DNA from: Fidelibacterota bacterium
GTDB lineage: Bacteria; Fidelibacterota; Marinisomatia; Marinisomatales; Marinisomataceae
Assembly (NCBI GenBank): GCA_019650355.1
Contig: BOWX01000002.1
Span: 124,001-188,000 of the forward strand
DNA: 64,000 bases
Direction: 5' to 3'
Part shown: positions 28,394 through 37,517 of the stretch, piece by piece
Layout of the letters: every line of letters starts with the position of its first letter
Numbering within the stretch: the stretch's first letter is position 1
Made by a program: the position numbers and the translations under genes
Notes under the pieces: model-generated
What the model was told of the DNA's origin: nothing
The model's input: only the letters and a program-made list of their open reading frames with translations
Database searches by the model: none

Positions 28394-29330
28394 GTAAATC
28401 AATTGATTCTACAGCATCAATATCAACATCATTTAGAATACCACACCAGTAACTAAGCCAATCAATATAGTTTATTAAGAAAAATAATGATGTTAGATTT
28501 TTTGGCACCTTATCAGGTACTGATAAATGAGCAACGTGAGAGACTTTTTTTGACAAAATTTCATTTGTGATTTTCATTCGCTCAAGATTTTTTGGCCACC
28601 CTATATGAATCCAAATCATTGAAAAAGATTTTTTATCTATATTTTTATTTTCCCAACCAATAATCTCATTATGATTCATTTCTGGGATCGTTATATTATA
28701 TGACAACATCTTACTATTTTCATTAAGTTGAGATTTCAAACGATAACCAATTGATGAAAGGTCTTCTTCCGTAACAATTATTGGCATAGTCTTATGAATT
28801 TTTTTTGCTAAAGCATATACTTCAGACTTTTTAGTAGATGATTCTTCTGCGAATGATTCAAGGCACTCAAAATCTATATTTGAAACTCCTTCCTTATCAA
28901 AAAGAGATATAAGAAATGTTAATGCAAATCCTAAAGCTGATCTAGGAGGATATCCTTTAGGTAATAAATGAAATTTAATATCATCAGACTTAGCTTTTTT
29001 AAGCAACTCTCCCCCCGTTGTGACAACCAATGCGTGCTCAGTTAATCTAACAGCGTAATCGTAATAGGATAAAGTCTCTTCAGTATTACCTGAATAAGAA
29101 CATATAATTACTAAGGTGTATTCATCAATTGGAGTATTTGGAAAATAATTTCTTTCAACAACTATTTCCATTTCAGGAAATAAATCTTTTAAAATTAGTC
29201 CAGCAATAGCGGAACCTCCCATACCAGCAATTACTACTTTACCTACCTCTTCAAGATTCAAATTATTTTCTTTAATATTTTTTAGAGAGTCTTGAACATG
29301 TTTTGAAAAGTTTTGAATGTGCTCAATCAT
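28374..29330 (-). CDS. Bifunctional phosphoglucose/phosphomannose isomerase
   Basis: Interconverts glucose-6-P, fructose-6-P and mannose-6-P. The 318 residues consist of two SIS domains: VVIAGMGGSAIAGLILKDL, CSYSGNTEETLSYY and VVTTGGELLKKA in the first, then the linker LPKGYPPRSALGFALTFL typical of the PGI/PMI family, and EMNHNEIIGWE with the catalytic Glu/His region in the second. This family was first described in archaea and occurs in scattered bacteria; it replaces the usual large PGI. The gene overlaps the prenyl synthase upstream by four bases, and a phosphomannomutase lies two genes upstream, so a mannose-1-P route is likely. Confidence 0.88.
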   Translation of the reverse strand: MIEHIQNFSKHVQDSLKNIKENNLNLEEVGKVVIAGMGGSAIAGLILKDLFPEMEIVVERNYFPNTPIDEYTLVIICSYSGNTEETLSYYDYAVRLTEHALVVTTGGELLKKAKSDDIKFHLLPKGYPPRSALGFALTFLISLFDKEGVSNIDFECLESFAEESSTKKSEVYALAKKIHKTMPIIVTEEDLSSIGYRLKSQLNENSKMLSYNITIPEMNHNEIIGWENKNIDKKSFSMIWIHIGWPKNLERMKITNEILSKKVSHVAHLSVPDKVPKNLTSLFFLINYIDWLSYWCGILNDVDIDAVESIDLLKKKIS

Positions 29331-30283
29331 TTATTTCTCTTAATAATATAGTTAATTAACTCATTTAAACCACATTGAATCTCCGCAGGCAGTTCATTAA
29401 TTATATCATTACATTTACTAATATAATCTTCTAAAAGCTTATCAGCCTCTTGTCTCAAGTTGTGTTCAATAAAAAAATTATAAATTGATTCTTTCTTACT
29501 AGAAACATTTTCGTGATCAGTAGATTGAATTAACTTGTTCCAGTCATTTAAGTTTTTTTCCATAGCTAAACATGTTAAAATAGTTTTTTTATTTCTTTGA
29601 ATATCAGAAAAAGTTCCCTTACCCATATTTTTACTATCTGTTTCAAGTTCAAGAATGTCATCCTGAATTTGAAAAATTACTCCTAAATTTCTTCCAAGTT
29701 TTTTCAATTCATTAACATTTTCTTCATATTTATCGCTAATAAGAGAGGCAATTTCAAAACATAACTCAAACAATGAACCTGTTTTTTTTGAACTCATCAA
29801 TAAATAATCAGATACACTAACAAGGTCACTGCTCTCAAACTCCATATCATAGGCTTGGCCTTCACATATTTCTAAAATGACCTCATTATATCTTATTAAA
29901 ATAGCTAAAGTATTTTTTTTAATTTTGCCAATAAACAGTGGTCCAAGCGCTCCTAAGCCATCTCCTGAAAGAACAGCATGAGCATTATCCCATTTTTTGT
30001 GAATAGTGGCTACATTATGTCTTAAATCATCCTCATCCATAATATCATCATGAACAAGAGTGAAATTATGGAGAAGTTCGACACCTAATGCTCCATTTAT
30101 AGAATCTTCTTTAGAATTTTTAAAAAGTTCTCCAAGAAATAATACAATAATTGGTCTTAAACGTTTTCCTGGAGATTTTACAAAATATTTTATGGGATCA
30201 TAAAGATATGATGGACCTTCTAAATCTTGAATCTTAGAAAATTCATTTAGAAAATCATTTTTTAAATCATTTAGTTTATCCAT
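29327..30283 (-). CDS. Polyprenyl (isoprenyl) diphosphate synthase
   Basis: Condenses isopentenyl diphosphate units onto an allylic primer. The 318 residues contain SPGKRLRPIIVLF, the first Asp-rich motif HDDIMDEDDLR (DDxxD, about residues 79-83), ATIHKKWDNAHAVLSGD, GQAYDMEFE, KKTGSLFELC and the second motif FQIQDDILELETD, in which the third acidic position is Glu. The product length cannot be fixed: the Phe five residues before the first motif favours a short chain (C15-C20). The form resembles Bacteroidetes-type polyprenyl synthetases. It overlaps both neighbours (eight and four bases). Confidence 0.88.
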   Translation of the reverse strand: MDKLNDLKNDFLNEFSKIQDLEGPSYLYDPIKYFVKSPGKRLRPIIVLFLGELFKNSKEDSINGALGVELLHNFTLVHDDIMDEDDLRHNVATIHKKWDNAHAVLSGDGLGALGPLFIGKIKKNTLAILIRYNEVILEICEGQAYDMEFESSDLVSVSDYLLMSSKKTGSLFELCFEIASLISDKYEENVNELKKLGRNLGVIFQIQDDILELETDSKNMGKGTFSDIQRNKKTILTCLAMEKNLNDWNKLIQSTDHENVSSKKESIYNFFIEHNLRQEADKLLEDYISKCNDIINELPAEIQCGLNELINYIIKRNK

Positions 30284-31019
30284 TATTATCTAATTCTTCT
30301 AAAATCCTTTGAGTATCTTTATATCCATCTTCAGCTGAAGGTGCTCCAGCTTGAAAAACAAAACAATTTTCTCGACTATTCATGATCTTTGCTAATGGAT
30401 AATCATTACCACCTTCCATAGTTCTATCACCAATAAAAATATATTTTTCATTAGGGAAAAACTTTTTCACCTCACCTAATACTTGAGATTTATTCATACC
30501 TTTTGGAGTAATATCAATGGATATTTGACCACCGATTACTGCATCAAGATTATCCCATTTAATCATTATTTCTTCAGCAATGTTATTTCTTTCGTTTGAT
30601 TCACAATCATATTCAAAATAATGTAATCTTTGTTCTAATGAACAATCTCTACCTACAACGCTAAAATTGAGCATGGATCCTCTATCTTCAATATGATTAC
30701 CTGCCCTTACAGCATAAGGGCTTTCATGTAGTTTTTCTTCAAGGAAGTGTAGTAAATCATTTTCTGGTTTAAATTCATGATTATAGGAAAGCTCTCCATT
30801 CAGCCAAAGTTGATTTCCTCCGCAAGTAAAAACTCCTTCGGATAAATTTAATATGTATTCAGGAACCTGCTCTTTAATCTTTTCGAGATTACTTCCACTT
30901 ACTAAGAAAAAGGTATGATTTTCAGCCCAACTACTAAAAAACTCTTCAAAATCTTTTGTCATTTTTCTTCTTGAAGGAGTTAGAGTTCCATCCATATCAA
31001 AAATAAATATATTTTTCAT
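30276..31019 (-). CDS. Eukaryotic-type phosphomannomutase (HAD superfamily)
   Basis: Predicted to convert mannose-6-P to mannose-1-P, the precursor of GDP-mannose. The 247 residues are a HAD-IIB protein: FIFDMDGTLTPSRRKM supplies the nucleophile and acid/base Asp, LVSGSNLEKI the second motif, and FIGDRTMEGGNDYPLA the last. The cap segments RGSMLNFSVVGRDCSLEQR and GGQISIDITPKGMNKSQVL follow the pattern of human PMM2 and yeast Sec53 rather than the alpha-D-phosphohexomutase (ManB) family common in bacteria. The HAD sugar-phosphatase family is the alternative but lacks these cap motifs. It overlaps the symporter upstream (TAATG). Confidence 0.8.
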   Translation of the reverse strand: MKNIFIFDMDGTLTPSRRKMTKDFEEFFSSWAENHTFFLVSGSNLEKIKEQVPEYILNLSEGVFTCGGNQLWLNGELSYNHEFKPENDLLHFLEEKLHESPYAVRAGNHIEDRGSMLNFSVVGRDCSLEQRLHYFEYDCESNERNNIAEEIMIKWDNLDAVIGGQISIDITPKGMNKSQVLGEVKKFFPNEKYIFIGDRTMEGGNDYPLAKIMNSRENCFVFQAGAPSAEDGYKDTQRILEELDNNG

Positions 31020-32386
31020 TAATTATCCTTTATTGAAGCAAAGTATCTATTTGCTTCTTTTTTTATATTTGGTGCTAAATATAATGCTGAAATCATCGTA
31101 GGAAAAGCCATTAAAGCAAACATTGCATCCACTATATTGACTGCAAGATCTAGTGATAAAACAGAGCCTAGTACTAATGTTAAGACATAAAATATTCTAT
31201 AATAAAACTTTGAATTAGTACCAAATAGATATGACGCACATTTGCAGCCATAATAAGAATATCCAAACATTGTAGATAAAGTAAATGTTGCTACAGAAAA
31301 AATAAGAATATAGTCTCCAGCTAAACCAAGATAATTTGAGAAAGATTTTTGAGTTAAAGAAACTCCAGAATAAGTTCCCTCTATCCAATCGCTTGAAAGC
31401 AAAATCACTAATCCAGTAATTGTGCAAACTATAATTGTATCAATTAATGGTCCAATCATTGCAACTAGACCAGATTTGATGGGCTGATTATTTTTAGATG
31501 CTCCTATCGCCATAACCTCTGTCCCCATTCCAGCCTCATTTGAAAATGCAGCTCTTCTAAAACCTTGACTAATAACTATTGCTGTTCCAGCAAAGCCACC
31601 AGCAACCGAACTACCATTAAATGCACTTGAAAAAATATTTGAAAAAATAGAAGGAATTAAAGTAGCATTTGATAAAACAATAAATAAACCAGATAATAAA
31701 TAAATAATTACCATGAATGGTACTATTTTTGATGCAACTTCAGCAATTCTGCTTAAGCCACCGAAAATTACCAATGATACTATTAAAGCAATAACTATCC
31801 CAATAGTTAGATTTAAATTAAATGATTGTTCAATTTCGAATGATTTTACCACATAGTCCGACATAATTTGAGTCAATTGATTAGCTTGAAGCAATGATAA
31901 ACATCCAACTAGTCCAGCAATACTGAACCAATAAGATAGAAATTTAAATTTTTTTCCCATTCCTTGTTCAATAACATACATTGGTCCTCCCTGCAAAACA
32001 TTGTCTGAATCATAACCTCTATACATTATACCTAAGGAGCATGTAAAGAATTTTGTTGCCATGCCAACAATAGCACTAATCCACATCCAAAATAATGCTC
32101 CTGGACCTCCCAATGATATTGCTACGGCAACTCCAGCTATATTTCCAATACCAACAGTACTTGATAGAGCTGTAGAAAGAGCTTGAAAGTGTGAAATTTG
32201 ACCTTCATCATCTGGATCGTCATGTTTGCCGAGTAAAATTTCAAATGCATGTTTAATATATCTGAATGGAGTAAGCCTTGAATAAATAAGGAAGAAGACA
32301 CCTCCTCCAATAACTAAATTTGCTACTCCAAAATTTCCCCACAAGAAATTTGATAACTCTGCAAAAAAATTATTAATTATTTCCAT
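31019..32386 (-). CDS. Alanine or glycine:cation symporter (AGCS family)
   Basis: A 455-residue inner-membrane sodium:alanine/glycine symporter with about ten or eleven membrane helices. Family motifs are visible: ALSTALSSTVGIGNIAGVAVAI, GGPGALFWMWISA, the QGGPMYVIEQGMG loop, RRAAFSNEAGMGTEVMA and MFGYSYYG are seen in pieces, with the SNEAG segment diagnostic. It heads the minus-strand run with the phosphomannomutase. The divergent lptF/G-like gene begins only 21 bases away, so one or both promoters must overlap coding sequence. Confidence 0.93.
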   Translation of the reverse strand: MEIINNFFAELSNFLWGNFGVANLVIGGGVFFLIYSRLTPFRYIKHAFEILLGKHDDPDDEGQISHFQALSTALSSTVGIGNIAGVAVAISLGGPGALFWMWISAIVGMATKFFTCSLGIMYRGYDSDNVLQGGPMYVIEQGMGKKFKFLSYWFSIAGLVGCLSLLQANQLTQIMSDYVVKSFEIEQSFNLNLTIGIVIALIVSLVIFGGLSRIAEVASKIVPFMVIIYLLSGLFIVLSNATLIPSIFSNIFSSAFNGSSVAGGFAGTAIVISQGFRRAAFSNEAGMGTEVMAIGASKNNQPIKSGLVAMIGPLIDTIIVCTITGLVILLSSDWIEGTYSGVSLTQKSFSNYLGLAGDYILIFSVATFTLSTMFGYSYYGCKCASYLFGTNSKFYYRIFYVLTLVLGSVLSLDLAVNIVDAMFALMAFPTMISALYLAPNIKKEANRYFASIKDN

Positions 32387-32407
32387 GATTAAGTAAGTTA
32401 CAATATA

Positions 32408-33502
32408 ATGAAAAAAATTGACTTATATATTCTCAGAGAATTTTTAACAACTTTTATTATAGTCTCTATATTTTTTACTTTGATTTCATTAATTGTTGAT
32501 GTCTTTGAAAATTTAAACCGTTTCATTGATAATGACGTTTCTGCAAATATTTTGATAGACTACTATAAGGCATCGCTTCCTTCAATGATAAGCGTAACTA
32601 TCCCTGTATCATGTCTTGTATCTTCTGTATTTACGTACGGCATGATGATTCAGAGAAAAGAGTGGTTAGTATTTAAATCCTCAGGATTAAGTCTATACAG
32701 ACTTTCTACGCCAGTACTATTACTTGGACTTCTTTTAAGTATTGGATCTTTTTATTTCGATAACACAATAGTAATTGATAATAACAAAATAAAAAATGAA
32801 ATAAAAAGTACCTATATGTCCAAAAATAAAAGTAGAACAAAAAGTAAAAAAGTATTTGAAAATGTTTATTTTCAAAAAAACCAAAAAGATTTGATAGCAT
32901 TAGAAAAGTTTAATAGCAATAACAACGTTGCTGTAAATTTAAATTTTCTTGAAGTAGAAAATGGAATGCTTTTAAAACGAATTGATTCAAAAAAGGCAAT
33001 TTGGAATAATGAATTAAATCAATGGAATCTAAAGAATTTTTCAATAAGAGATTTCGACTCAAATGGTGCAGAAAAAAACGTTATTATTTCAAAAAATGAC
33101 TCATTAATTGCTTTAGACTTTTCACCAATAGATATAATAAATACTGCAAGTTTTTCAGAAGAAGTGTCATACTCAGAATTAAAAAATCAAATACAATCTT
33201 TGAAAAATAATGGCGTAAATACTCAAAAATGGGAAGTTGACCTAAATTATAAAATTGCATATTCCTTCATCTCAATTATAGTAATATTTTGCGGAATTCC
33301 TCTTTCAGTTTATCGTTCAAATACTACTTTAGCTTTTGGCGGAGGATTAAGTTTGGCTACAATTTTTTCATACGTAATTCTTTTAAAATTTGGTCAATCA
33401 TTAGCCTATGGAGGAGTCCTTTCACCATTTTTTGGAGCTTGGATGTCTAACTTTGTATTTATTGGTATAGGAATTTATCTTATGCTTAATGCTAGAAAAT
33501 AA
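32408..33502 (+). CDS. LptF/LptG-family lipopolysaccharide export permease
   Basis: A 364-residue YjgP/YjgQ-family permease, part of the LptB2FG ABC transporter that lifts lipopolysaccharide out of the inner membrane. Three membrane helices near the N-terminus (IIVSIFFTLISLIV and following), a large periplasmic beta-jellyroll region (about residues 125-270) and three C-terminal helices (SFISIIVIFCGIPLSVY, then LSLATIFSYVILL) give the standard layout. The early coupling-helix-like region IQRKEWLVFKSSGLSLYRL fits. Whether it is LptF or LptG cannot be decided. It supports an LPS-type outer membrane. The stop is only two bases from the convergent greA stop. Confidence 0.88.
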   Translation: MKKIDLYILREFLTTFIIVSIFFTLISLIVDVFENLNRFIDNDVSANILIDYYKASLPSMISVTIPVSCLVSSVFTYGMMIQRKEWLVFKSSGLSLYRLSTPVLLLGLLLSIGSFYFDNTIVIDNNKIKNEIKSTYMSKNKSRTKSKKVFENVYFQKNQKDLIALEKFNSNNNVAVNLNFLEVENGMLLKRIDSKKAIWNNELNQWNLKNFSIRDFDSNGAEKNVIISKNDSLIALDFSPIDIINTASFSEEVSYSELKNQIQSLKNNGVNTQKWEVDLNYKIAYSFISIIVIFCGIPLSVYRSNTTLAFGGGLSLATIFSYVILLKFGQSLAYGGVLSPFFGAWMSNFVFIGIGIYLMLNARK

Positions 33503-33504
33503 AA

Positions 33505-33987
33505 TTATTTTTTTGATTCAATCTTGTCAATTGAAGTAACGGTAAACTTTACATCTTCTCCTCTAATTTCAAGTGTAAAGTCTTCTCCAACTTTTTTTCC
33601 TGCAACTGACCTTCCAAAAGGAGAATGATAAGTAACAATAAATGGATATAAGTCTAATTCCTCTTCAATTGGACCTAAAATATAGTAGTCTTCTGGCTTA
33701 TCTTTACCTTCCTCATGAATAGCAACTTTATTGCCGAATCCAGCTTGATCAGTATTAATATCACTATTATCAATTATTCTAAAAGGAGCATGAGATTGCA
33801 TAAGTTGAATTTTATAAACTATTAAACTTTGTTTTTCTCTAGCTGCATGATATTCAGCATTTTCTTTTAAATCACCGTGATCTGCTGCTTCACTAATTTT
33901 TTCTGAAGTTTCTCTTTTGAGCTTTTCAAGTGACTTAATTTCTTCCTCTAAAGCGATGTGTGTTTCTCTTAAAATTAAAGTTGCCAT
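33505..33987 (-). CDS. greA: Transcription elongation factor GreA
   Basis: Rescues backtracked RNA polymerase by stimulating transcript cleavage in the secondary channel. The 160 residues have the N-terminal coiled coil with the acidic tip (AADHGDLKENAEYHAARE) and the C-terminal FKBP-like domain (YILGPIEEELD and SPFGRSVAGKKVGEDF). The acidic residues in HGDLKENAE are those that hold the catalytic magnesium. AAAGGAAC precedes the ATG. It has its own candidate promoter in the gap after pckA. Confidence 0.95.
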   Translation of the reverse strand: MATLILRETHIALEEEIKSLEKLKRETSEKISEAADHGDLKENAEYHAAREKQSLIVYKIQLMQSHAPFRIIDNSDINTDQAGFGNKVAIHEEGKDKPEDYYILGPIEEELDLYPFIVTYHSPFGRSVAGKKVGEDFTLEIRGEDVKFTVTSIDKIESKK

Positions 33988-34014
33988 ATTAGTTCCTTTT
34001 TTAAAATAAAAATC

Positions 34015-34043
34015 AATTTACATTTGTAACATATACATTTCAA
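34015..34043 (-). promoter_or_regulatory. Candidate sigma-70-type promoter of greA
   Basis: On the minus strand TTGAAA (34038-34043) and TAAATT (34015-34020) are separated by exactly 17 bases in the 76-base gap between pckA and greA, 28 bases before the greA ATG. The region is AT-rich, so chance is possible. Confidence 0.42.
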
Positions 34044-34063
34044 ATAGTATAGTTTTGTTTGAT

Positions 34064-35647
34064 TTAAGCACTTAAATCAGTTTTAGGACCTGCTGCTAGA
34101 ATATCTGGATCTTGTATTAAAAACTTTTCAAAATTATTATTGAAAAGTCTTGTAAGCATATTACCAGTTGAAAAATATTCTTCTAAATTATTCCAACTAT
34201 GATGAGGAACTAAAAAATCATTTTCTAAACCATAAACATCTAATGGAATTTCTAAATTAAAAAACTTATCAAATACAGATTTATTAAAGTCTAAATTACT
34301 ATCAGTAATTAAATTGATAATATGCTTTGTTTTTTTTAAATCTATTCTTGAAGATCCGCTCGTTGCACTTGATCCTGACCATCCAGTATTAACTAAAAAA
34401 ACTGAAGAGTTGTAATCATTTAACTTTTGCTCTAAAAGTTCAGCATATCTTAAAGGATGTAATGTTAAAAACGGTCCTCCGTAACATGGTGAAAATGCAG
34501 CTACAGGCTCCGTAACTCCAGTTTCAGTTCCAGCCATTTTTGCTGTATATCCACTTATGAAATGATACATAGCTTGTTTTTTTGTCATCTTAGCTAGTGG
34601 TGGCATTATACCATATGCATCACAAGTAAGAAATATAATTGAATTTGGATGTGGGCCAGCACTTTTTAAACCTTTAGAACCTAGTGAATTTTCTACAAAG
34701 TTAATTGGATAGCAAATTCTAGAATTTTCACTCTTGGTGTTATCATCAAAATCAACTTCTTTAGTTTCTAAATCATAAACAACATTTTCTAGTAGTGTTC
34801 CGTGCTTTATCGCATTATAAATTTCTGGCTCTTTATCTTTATCAAGATTAATTGCTTTTGCATAACATCCACCTTCAAAATTAAATATACCATTATCAGA
34901 CCATCCATGTTCATCATCACCAATTAAAGGTCGATTTGCATTGGTACTAAGTGTTGTTTTTCCTGTACCTGAAAGACCAAAAAATACAGTTGATTGATCT
35001 TGAGTTTTAGATACATTTGCCGAACAGTGCATTGAAAGAACATTTTTCATTGGCAAATAATAATGCATCATTGAAAAAATTCCTTTCTTCATTTCTCCAG
35101 CATACTCTGTACCTCCAATAATTGCAATCTTTTTCTCAATGTTAAATACAATGAAATTTTCTGAATTTAGCCCATAATCTTTCCAATTTTCTTCTTTTAC
35201 ATCATAGGCGTTGATTATTGTAAAATCAGGTCGAAAATCATTCAATTCTTCCTTTGTTGGACGAATAAACATGTTATTTACAAATAATGATTGCCAGGCT
35301 TTCTTTGTAATCATTCTAACATTTAGTGAATTGTCTTTATCATCACCAGCAAATCCATCAAAAACGTAATAACTTGAAGGTAAATTTTCATAAGTATCTA
35401 ATACCTTATTCAAAAGATAGTCAAAATTTTCTTCTGATAACTTTTGATTAACTTCTCCCCACCAGATTTTTTCAGTTGAAGAGCTTTCATCTACAATAAA
35501 CTTGTCATTAGGAATTCTTCCTGAAAACTCCCCAGTATCCACCATTAAAGCACCATTAAGACCAATCACACCTTCATTATTATTAACAGCATCTTTTATC
35601 AAATCGTCAATGTGAGAATTTCGTTTGAAATTTTGGTTTTTAATCAT
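34064..35647 (-). CDS. pckA: Phosphoenolpyruvate carboxykinase (ATP)
   Basis: Converts oxaloacetate and ATP to phosphoenolpyruvate, the entry to gluconeogenesis. The 527 residues have the substrate loop FSGRIPNDKFIVDE, GGTEYAGEMKKGIFSMMHY, the kinase-1 P-loop FFGLSGTGKTTLST, the metal site LIGDDEHGW with FNFEGGCYAKAI, and the adenine-binding region NTGWSGSSATSGSSRIDLK. The length matches the ATP-type enzyme, not the larger GTP-type. It overlaps the upstream recombinase gene by four bases (ATGA). With the TCA genes and sodium-coupled transporters it suggests growth on amino or organic acids. Confidence 0.96.
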   Translation of the reverse strand: MIKNQNFKRNSHIDDLIKDAVNNNEGVIGLNGALMVDTGEFSGRIPNDKFIVDESSSTEKIWWGEVNQKLSEENFDYLLNKVLDTYENLPSSYYVFDGFAGDDKDNSLNVRMITKKAWQSLFVNNMFIRPTKEELNDFRPDFTIINAYDVKEENWKDYGLNSENFIVFNIEKKIAIIGGTEYAGEMKKGIFSMMHYYLPMKNVLSMHCSANVSKTQDQSTVFFGLSGTGKTTLSTNANRPLIGDDEHGWSDNGIFNFEGGCYAKAINLDKDKEPEIYNAIKHGTLLENVVYDLETKEVDFDDNTKSENSRICYPINFVENSLGSKGLKSAGPHPNSIIFLTCDAYGIMPPLAKMTKKQAMYHFISGYTAKMAGTETGVTEPVAAFSPCYGGPFLTLHPLRYAELLEQKLNDYNSSVFLVNTGWSGSSATSGSSRIDLKKTKHIINLITDSNLDFNKSVFDKFFNLEIPLDVYGLENDFLVPHHSWNNLEEYFSTGNMLTRLFNNNFEKFLIQDPDILAAGPKTDLSA

Positions 35648-36558
35648 TTCTTACCTCTTGGGTGAGCTTTATCAATTGTATCTTGAAGTTTCTCAAGACT
35701 AACATGAGTATAAATTTGTGTTGATGAAAGCTTTGAATGTCCAAGTAATGATTGAATTGCACTAATCCCAACTCCTTTATTCAGTAAATGAGTTGCAAAC
35801 GAATGCCTCAAAGTATGAGGACCAAATGCGCTCAATGATAATCCTTTTAAGTTACTTGTCACTATGTATTGAATATTGTTTCTTGTTAAAGATTTATTAT
35901 CTTTATCGACGAACAAGTTATTATCTATGATTGATTTTGACAAAGGATATTTTCCAATTTTTTCTAAATATTTAACTATCAATTTTTTAGTAAAATCATC
36001 AAAATTAGAAAATCTTTCTTTGCCTCCTTTACCTAACACTTTTACTGAATTATTATCCAAATCAATATCTTTCAGATTTAAGCTAGTCATTTCTTCAAGT
36101 CTTAATCCTGATGTGAAAAAAAGCATTATTATAGCCTTATCTCTAATTTTTAAAAAATTATCTTTTTTAGATTCATCAATTTTATTTAAAACATCATGAA
36201 TTTTTTCTTGAGATAAAAATGATGGTATAGATTTTTTGAATTTTGGTGAAGGATATGTTTGAACACTATTTAACACTATATCGTTTATTAAGTTTTGTGA
36301 AAATAAATATTTATAAAATGTGCGTAAAGAAGATAGTATTCTAGAAAATGATCTAGGTCCTATAGTTGTACTTAAATCTGAGTGAAAATCAAAAATATTT
36401 TCTTTTGATAATTTCTTATAATTGATAGAAAATTCTGTGATATAAACTTCAAATTTTGAAATATCCCTATCATAATTTTCAATAGTTCTTTCAGAGTATC
36501 CTTTATCAAATTCAAGAAAATCTAAAAACTCTTTTTTAACTATATCAAATTTCTTCAT
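35644..36558 (-). CDS. xerD: Tyrosine recombinase XerC/XerD
   Basis: Site-specific recombinase that resolves chromosome dimers at dif. The 304 residues have the N-terminal SAM-like DNA-binding domain (about 8-90: LDFLEFDKGYSERTIENY) and the catalytic domain with the whole set R153 (TSGLRLEEM), K177 (GKGGKER), H248 and R251 (HTLRHSFATHLL), H274 (LLGHSKLSS) and nucleophile Y283 (TQIYTHVS). Length and the closing HPRGKK fit Xer housekeeping recombinases rather than phage integrases. XerC and XerD cannot be separated here, so the symbol is tentative. It overlaps rluD by 14 bases and pckA by four. Confidence 0.9.
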   Translation of the reverse strand: MKKFDIVKKEFLDFLEFDKGYSERTIENYDRDISKFEVYITEFSINYKKLSKENIFDFHSDLSTTIGPRSFSRILSSLRTFYKYLFSQNLINDIVLNSVQTYPSPKFKKSIPSFLSQEKIHDVLNKIDESKKDNFLKIRDKAIIMLFFTSGLRLEEMTSLNLKDIDLDNNSVKVLGKGGKERFSNFDDFTKKLIVKYLEKIGKYPLSKSIIDNNLFVDKDNKSLTRNNIQYIVTSNLKGLSLSAFGPHTLRHSFATHLLNKGVGISAIQSLLGHSKLSSTQIYTHVSLEKLQDTIDKAHPRGKK

Positions 36559-37513
36559 TTTTAATCATTTCGAATAGGTTACCAAATTCTTTAGATGGTT
36601 GAGCTTTAAAAAGTATTTTCTTTTCTTTCTTTGGGTGTAAAAAAGATATACTTGAAGCATGAAGATAATGTCCATTTTGAATACTAATATTATTATTTAT
36701 TTTTTTTCTTACCTCCGGCAGATATTCATTTAATTTTTTCCAACCTCCGCCGTAAAGTTCATCTCCTATTATTGGATAACCTTTTTCACTACAGTGAATT
36801 CTTATTTGGTGCGTTCTTCCAGTTTTGGGAAAAAAATTAATTGCTGAAAAGTATTTACCCTTATTAATTAACTTAAATTTTGATGTAGCTGCCCTTCCTT
36901 CTATTGAAGATTGATATTTTAAAGGATTCTTTTTGCTTCGTGATAACTTATTTTCAATAATACCTTCATCATCTGCCCATTCGCCCCACGTTAAGGCAAT
37001 GTACTCTTTTTGTATTGTTCTATTTTTAAACTGATCAGCTATTTTCCAATGAGCATATTCATTAAAAGGTATTATCATTACTCCAGTTGTATCTTTATCA
37101 AGCCTATGTACAATTCCTGGCCTTGATGGATCGGGATGATTTGATAACTTATCTTCAAACTGATTTAAAAGAATATTAACTAATGTCTGATCTTTATTAT
37201 TTGAAGTCGGATGTGAAATGACTCCAAATGGTTTATTAATGATAGCAAAATCATCATCCTCATAAATAACTTCTAATGGATAATCCCATTTTTTAAGCTC
37301 AGGCATCTCAAGAGACTCAAATTTCGATGTATCAACTTTTATGATATCTCCATAGGAAAGTTTGAGATTTTTTTTAGCAGTTTTATCGTTTACAGTGATG
37401 CTTCCCTCAGAAATAAGTTTTTGAATTTTACTTCGTGAAAATTGAATTAATCTTGAAGATAAAAAAGTATCTAAACGAATTAATTCATCTGATGATGAAA
37501 CAGATATTGTCAT
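36545..37513 (-). CDS. rluD: 23S rRNA pseudouridine synthase, RluA/RluD family
   Basis: Isomerises uridines in 23S rRNA to pseudouridine. The 322 residues open with an S4 RNA-binding domain (LDTFLSSRLIQFSRSKIQKLI, seen in pieces LSSRLI and SRSKIQKLISEGSITVN) followed by the catalytic domain with INKPFGVISHP, the catalytic Asp in VHRLDKDTTGVMI and KTGRTHQIRIH. The S4 domain and length favour the RluD type (1911/1915/1917), though the exact target cannot be read from sequence. lspA lies four bases upstream; the 3' end overlaps xer. Confidence 0.9.
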   Translation of the reverse strand: MTISVSSSDELIRLDTFLSSRLIQFSRSKIQKLISEGSITVNDKTAKKNLKLSYGDIIKVDTSKFESLEMPELKKWDYPLEVIYEDDDFAIINKPFGVISHPTSNNKDQTLVNILLNQFEDKLSNHPDPSRPGIVHRLDKDTTGVMIIPFNEYAHWKIADQFKNRTIQKEYIALTWGEWADDEGIIENKLSRSKKNPLKYQSSIEGRAATSKFKLINKGKYFSAINFFPKTGRTHQIRIHCSEKGYPIIGDELYGGGWKKLNEYLPEVRKKINNNISIQNGHYLHASSISFLHPKKEKKILFKAQPSKEFGNLFEMIKNEEI

Positions 37514-37517
37514 AATA

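Noticed and set aside
35644-36558. Integrase of a mobile element
   Set aside because: The length, the full Xer catalytic set and the housekeeping neighbours (pckA, rluD) fit XerC/D. No direct repeats, tRNA target or cargo genes flank it.
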